6,596 bases of DNA from Sphingobacteriia bacterium (GTDB lineage Bacteria; Bacteroidota; Bacteroidia; NS11-12g; UBA955). This document shows positions 6,107 to 6,596 of this stretch, piece by piece. Location: contig JAGKXC010000098.1 in assembly GCA_021151535.1 (NCBI GenBank), positions 1 to 6,596 on the forward strand. The letters run 5' to 3'. The notes under the pieces are model-generated. The model had not been told where the DNA came from and ran no database searches. It saw nothing but the letters and a program-made list of their open reading frames with translations. A program made the translations under genes and the position numbers. Within the stretch, counting starts at the first letter, position 1; each line of letters opens with the position of its first letter.

Positions 6107-6114
6107 TACATTTG
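6107..6114 (+). promoter_or_regulatory. -7 promoter box five bases before the small lipoprotein start
   Basis: TACATTTG matches TAnnTTTG exactly. Only TCATC separates it from the ATG at 6120, so the transcript should start at or beside the start codon. No TTTG is present at the -33 position (6083-6086 reads ATGA). The direct repeat that ends at 6087 occupies that place. Confidence 0.55.
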
Positions 6115-6119
6115 TCATC

Positions 6120-6539
6120 ATGAAAATTTTTAAAATCATATTCGGAAGTTTATTTTTAATGTCAATTGCATCTTGCAGCAGGACTACACTTCAAACCATA
6201 GGAACATCAAAAAATTCACAAGTATATTTAAAAATAGATACGATTCATTCTAAACTAAATATCAACAAACAAAAAACTATTGAAGGAACAGCCGTATACA
6301 AACAAGTGCTTGGCTTCACAGTTAAATCACCATCAAATTTAGGTGTAAATGACATTAACGGTTTGGGATTTGGGAAAATGGAAACATTGAAAAATGCTGC
6401 TATAAGAGACGCATTAAACAACAATAATTTCGAATACTTAATTGCTCCTAGATACAATATAATTAAGAAAAAAACATTGTTTTCTAAAGAAATCATTGTA
6501 AAAGTTGAAGGTTACGGCGCAAACCTACAAATTCAATAA
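6120..6539 (+). CDS. Small hypothetical lipoprotein, AT-rich gene
   Basis: This 139-residue protein has a clear lipoprotein signal peptide: MKIFK, a hydrophobic core (6-16), and a lipobox IASC with Cys19 as the acylated residue. The residues after the Cys (SRTT) lack acidic residues, so periplasmic rather than surface retention is the better guess. The mature part alternates short beta-like stretches. It has a central Gly-rich turn (GLGFG), then KNAAIRDALNNNNFEYLIAPRYNI and a closing KVEGYGA. An alanine-rich helix followed by YLIAPRY and a final V-x-G-Y-G-A strand recalls small uncharacterised Bacteroidota lipoproteins, including TRL-like ones, but I do not recognise a specific family. Base composition is lower in GC than radA, with many AAA, AAT and ATA codons, which may mean a transferred or fast-evolving gene. 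The ATG is supported by the signal peptide and the -7 box five bases upstream. Confidence 0.7.
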   Translation: MKIFKIIFGSLFLMSIASCSRTTLQTIGTSKNSQVYLKIDTIHSKLNINKQKTIEGTAVYKQVLGFTVKSPSNLGVNDINGLGFGKMETLKNAAIRDALNNNNFEYLIAPRYNIIKKKTLFSKEIIVKVEGYGANLQIQ

Positions 6540-6541
6540 GC

Positions 6542-6596
6542 ATGTGGTTACCTAAAATAATAACAACATTTGTTTGTAGTTCATTAACTACAATCT
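6542..6596 (+). CDS. Possible start of another reading frame, cut by the window edge
   Basis: An ATG two bases after the lipoprotein stop opens a frame that stays free of stops for 18 codons to the window end, reading MWLPKIITTFVCSS and onward. The close spacing would suit an operon, and the start is hydrophobic like a signal peptide. Eighteen open codons are not statistically strong, and no family can be named. A hairpin (6574-6593) lies inside the same stretch, which is the rival reading. Confidence 0.3.
   Translation, partial: MWLPKIITTFVCSSLTTI
6574..6593. repeat. 8-bp inverted repeat TTGTAGTT-CATT-AACTACAA at the right edge
   Basis: The two arms (6574-6581 and 6586-6593) are exact inverted copies around a 4-base loop, beginning 34 bases after the small lipoprotein stop. 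This could be the stem of a terminator whose T-run lies beyond the window. It could also be a palindrome within a downstream coding start. The sequence shows the pairing but cannot decide between these. Confidence 0.4.

Noticed and set aside
6245..6496. 83-codon minus-strand frame antisense to the small lipoprotein
   Set aside because: The plus-strand frame has a signal peptide with lipobox and a promoter box. The antisense frame has neither.
1..6596. CRISPR array, tRNA, rRNA, insertion sequence, toxin-antitoxin or defence system
   Set aside because: I saw no regularly spaced repeats of array type, no tRNA-like cloverleaf, no transposase or terminal repeats, and no defence-related protein domains.

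Overview
The window looks like ordinary chromosomal DNA of a Bacteroidota bacterium. Five starts are preceded by the Bacteroidota -7 promoter box TAnnTTTG (one with a mismatch). None of the starts I inspected shows a clear Shine-Dalgarno sequence. Two small lipoproteins have signal peptides, and the Nfu and RadA proteins are of normal bacterial type. DNA is moderately AT-rich, and the last ~0.5 kb is distinctly more so. I cannot place it below phylum from sequence reading alone.

Layout, left to right. Positions 1-154 hold no recognisable gene. A CruF/DUF422 carotenoid-biosynthesis membrane protein (155-796, +) converges on a long-chain acyl-CoA synthetase (863-2755, -). The synthetase has its own promoter and is preceded, same strand, by an Nfu-type Fe-S carrier (2901-3473, -). 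A 262-base divergent gap leads to a lipoprotein with short YD-like beta repeats (3736-4485, +). A strong intrinsic terminator then abuts the start codon of radA (4571-5926, +). After a hairpin-containing gap, an AT-rich small lipoprotein gene (6120-6539, +) is followed two bases later by what may be the start of another reading frame cut by the window edge.

The genes do not form one pathway. Carotenoid modification, fatty-acid activation, Fe-S delivery and recombinational repair are housekeeping or membrane functions, each apparently with its own promoter. The two lipoproteins are the accessory part. I found no mobile element, CRISPR array, tRNA, rRNA, toxin-antitoxin pair or defence system. 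The points worth a second look are regulatory: a terminator flush against radA, two probably leaderless promoters, a 42-base-period direct repeat upstream of a promoter lacking a -33 box, and a palindrome at the acyl-CoA synthetase promoter.
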